NCBI RefSeq assembly: GCF_000472425.1
Contig: NZ_AXAI01000002.1
Location: 472,748-536,747, forward strand
Source of the DNA: Bradyrhizobium sp. Tv2a-2
GTDB taxonomy: Bacteria; Pseudomonadota; Alphaproteobacteria; Rhizobiales; Xanthobacteraceae
DNA length: 64,000 bases
Direction of reading: 5' to 3'
The notes below the pieces were generated by a model. That model saw only the letters and a list, made by a program, of their open reading frames with translations, was not told the origin of the DNA and searched no databases. The translations under genes and the position numbers were made by a program. Positions 62,923-64,000 of the stretch are shown one piece after another (within the stretch, counting starts at the first letter, position 1; every line of letters begins with the position of its first letter).

Positions 62923-63411
62923 GACTGAAACTCCAAGGCTGTTTACGCGACTGCGCTGGGACAACGGCCAGTTCCAACCTGATAAATCGTTGACTGCGGC
63001 CTATTGGCCGATGGGCACTAAGCGCTTCACAGGCCATCCGGTGTCGTTGACCTAGATCAAGGGATGTCCGAGACAGGATCTTTCTCGATGGATTAAGCGG
63101 GGGGGGCGGCTGGGAAATGTCCGCTTAGGCCCGAAAGCGCCGAAGCCGAGCTAGGTCGAAACGAAACGGCCCCGGGCTAGGTTGCGGCAGTCTCGCAATA
63201 TCGCACATTGGAGCCGACGGCGGACCACGACACTCTGTCGATCAGGGGGCGTGGTCTGTTCACTTTTGAACACTCGATCCCATGCTTGCCCTCCATTTGC
63301 AGTGCGCTTTTGCTTGCGACACGAGCTTGATAACCCTGGGATATCGAGGCGTTTGCCATAGAAGGCCGCGCCAGATAAGGCTTTAGGGGAAGCCTCGAGG
63401 GAGTGTGCGAC
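62923..63411. other. 489-base divergent intergenic region with a FixK-type box
   Basis: No gene is seen. Besides the FixK-type box at 63047-63060 there is a short palindrome TGTTCA-CTTT-TGAACA at 63257-63272 that could be an operator for the gene at 63412. Confidence 0.5.
63047..63060 (-). promoter_or_regulatory. FixK/FNR-type binding site upstream of DUF1254 copy 5
   Basis: TTGACCTAGATCAA fits the FixK2/FNR consensus TTGA-N6-TCAA and shares CTAGATCAA with the site at 21499. It is 125 bases before the DUF1254 start and more than 350 bases from the gene on the other strand, so control of the DUF1254 gene is more likely. Confidence 0.6.
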
Positions 63412-64000
63412 ATGGCCGCGAACGTGGGTACCGTAGCTGAGCTGGTCGGCAGCAGCGAACAGCTCATCCTGCCCGAATGGATCGACCTGCAGAAGAAGGC
63501 CGGCAGCCTCAACACGGGGCGGATCACCGAAAATGAGCTTGTTTCGCAATCGCGCGAGTTTCTTCATTTGTTGCGGGACGGCCTGGCGAAGGGCGGCAGC
63601 GATGCCTCCAATCCCGCCTACGGACCGGCCAAGCAGTTGCTCGCGGACGTGTCCCGCTCGCGCGCGCTCCAGGGCTTCTCGCCGAGTGAGACGGCGACGT
63701 TCGTCTTTTCGCTGAAGCAGCCACTCTTCAACACACTCAACCGCAACAGTACGCTGTCGCCGGCCCAGGCCGCCGAGCTCACCTGGTCGGTGACGCTTCT
63801 TCTCGACGAATTGGGCCTGTTTACGCTCGAGGTTTTCCAGAAGAGCCGCGAGGAAGTCATCGTCCGTCAGCAGCGCGAGATCGCCGAGCTGTCGACGCCG
63901 GTCGTCAAGCTGTGGGATGGTATCCTCGCGCTGCCGCTGATCGGCACGCTCGACAGCCAGCGGACCCAGGTCGTGATGGAAAATCTTCTGCAGACCATCG
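63412..64000 (+). CDS. RsbR-like stress-signalling protein (partial, C-terminus beyond window)
   Basis: 196 residues are visible. The N-terminal part is an RsbRD-type sensor domain (ILPEWIDLQKKAGSLN, ESLVSQSREFLHLL-like region, then LFNTLNRNSTLSPAQAAE); the start of a STAS domain follows (LSTPVVKLWDGILALPLIGTLD). RsbR proteins are part of stressosomes that control partner-switching or cyclase outputs. The ATG at 63412 follows GAGGGAG. The rest lies outside the window. Confidence 0.88.
   Translation, partial: MAANVGTVAELVGSSEQLILPEWIDLQKKAGSLNTGRITENELVSQSREFLHLLRDGLAKGGSDASNPAYGPAKQLLADVSRSRALQGFSPSETATFVFSLKQPLFNTLNRNSTLSPAQAAELTWSVTLLLDELGLFTLEVFQKSREEVIVRQQREIAELSTPVVKLWDGILALPLIGTLDSQRTQVVMENLLQTI

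Noticed and set aside
1..64000. CRISPR arrays, tRNA or rRNA genes, insertion sequences and prophage genes
   Set aside because: No regular spacer-repeat pattern, no cloverleaf or rRNA-like segment and no transposase or integrase motif was seen on reading; a covariance-model and transposase search would be decisive.

Overview
The window is high-GC chromosomal DNA of an alphaproteobacterium, most likely Bradyrhizobium or a close relative. Supporting signs are the gene families (Bug/TctC binding protein, PF04392-type ABC binding protein, several DUF1254/DUF1214 proteins, Omp25-type porin remnant), two copies of an intergenic repeat I associate with Bradyrhizobium, and two perfect FixK/FNR-type boxes. 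I see no rRNA, tRNA, CRISPR array, transposase or phage gene. The assignment is by recognition, not by a search.

Layout. (1) 1-5.4 kb, minus strand: an exported three-subunit gluconate/sorbitol-dehydrogenase-like complex (Tat-exported small subunit, GMC flavoprotein, cytochrome c), a TctC binding protein, and both subunits of a molybdenum hydroxylase whose large subunit runs off the window start. (2) 5.7-12.4 kb: a TetR repressor divergent from a tight catabolic operon (Rieske dioxygenase alpha and beta, crotonase, SDR, HSL-type esterase, acyl-CoA ligase), with a likely operator between them. (3) 12.6-17 kb: small membrane and SnoaL-like proteins, cysteine synthase, a DUF1254/DUF1214 protein and a DUF1330 protein. 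(4) 17.2-20.1 kb: a FecR-domain protein followed by a CHASE2 nucleotide cyclase. (5) 20.3-27.5 kb: a Pro/Arg-repeat secreted protein, a 68-residue ORF, a DUF202/arylsulfatase group behind a FixK-type box, small envelope proteins and an ABC-F ATPase. (6) 27.8-32.5 kb: three DUF1254/DUF1214 proteins in tandem; a fifth lies at 61.5-62.9 kb. (7) 32.8-40.5 kb: a TPR-methyltransferase, then a molybdopterin oxidoreductase facing a ferredoxin / ferredoxin-reductase / cytochrome b-EB_dh operon. (8) 41.2-51.1 kb: a type I secretion exporter (ABC protein and HlyD adaptor), a large Gly/Ser/Ala/Asn-rich protein without RTX repeats, and a 1249-residue protein with two TPR-plus-sulfotransferase units. (9) 51.7-58 kb: a three-gene lipid-modification-like operon (Mpo1-like, HpnA-like, ICMT-like), two paralogous exported lipases, a crotonase and two small membrane proteins. 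(10) 58-64 kb: an exported metallophosphoesterase, a frameshifted porin pseudogene, an ABC binding protein, the fifth DUF1254 protein behind a second FixK-type box, and the start of an RsbR-like stress regulator.

The most interesting unit is region 8. A type I exporter, a candidate non-RTX cargo and a sulfotransferase that keeps PAPS-binding motifs in both halves recall the Xanthomonas RaxABC/RaxST/RaxX arrangement, in which a sulfotransferase modifies a tyrosine of a peptide that is then secreted. Here the organisation is what is seen; the biochemistry is inference. The second most interesting unit is the convergent molybdoenzyme / electron-transfer module in region 7.
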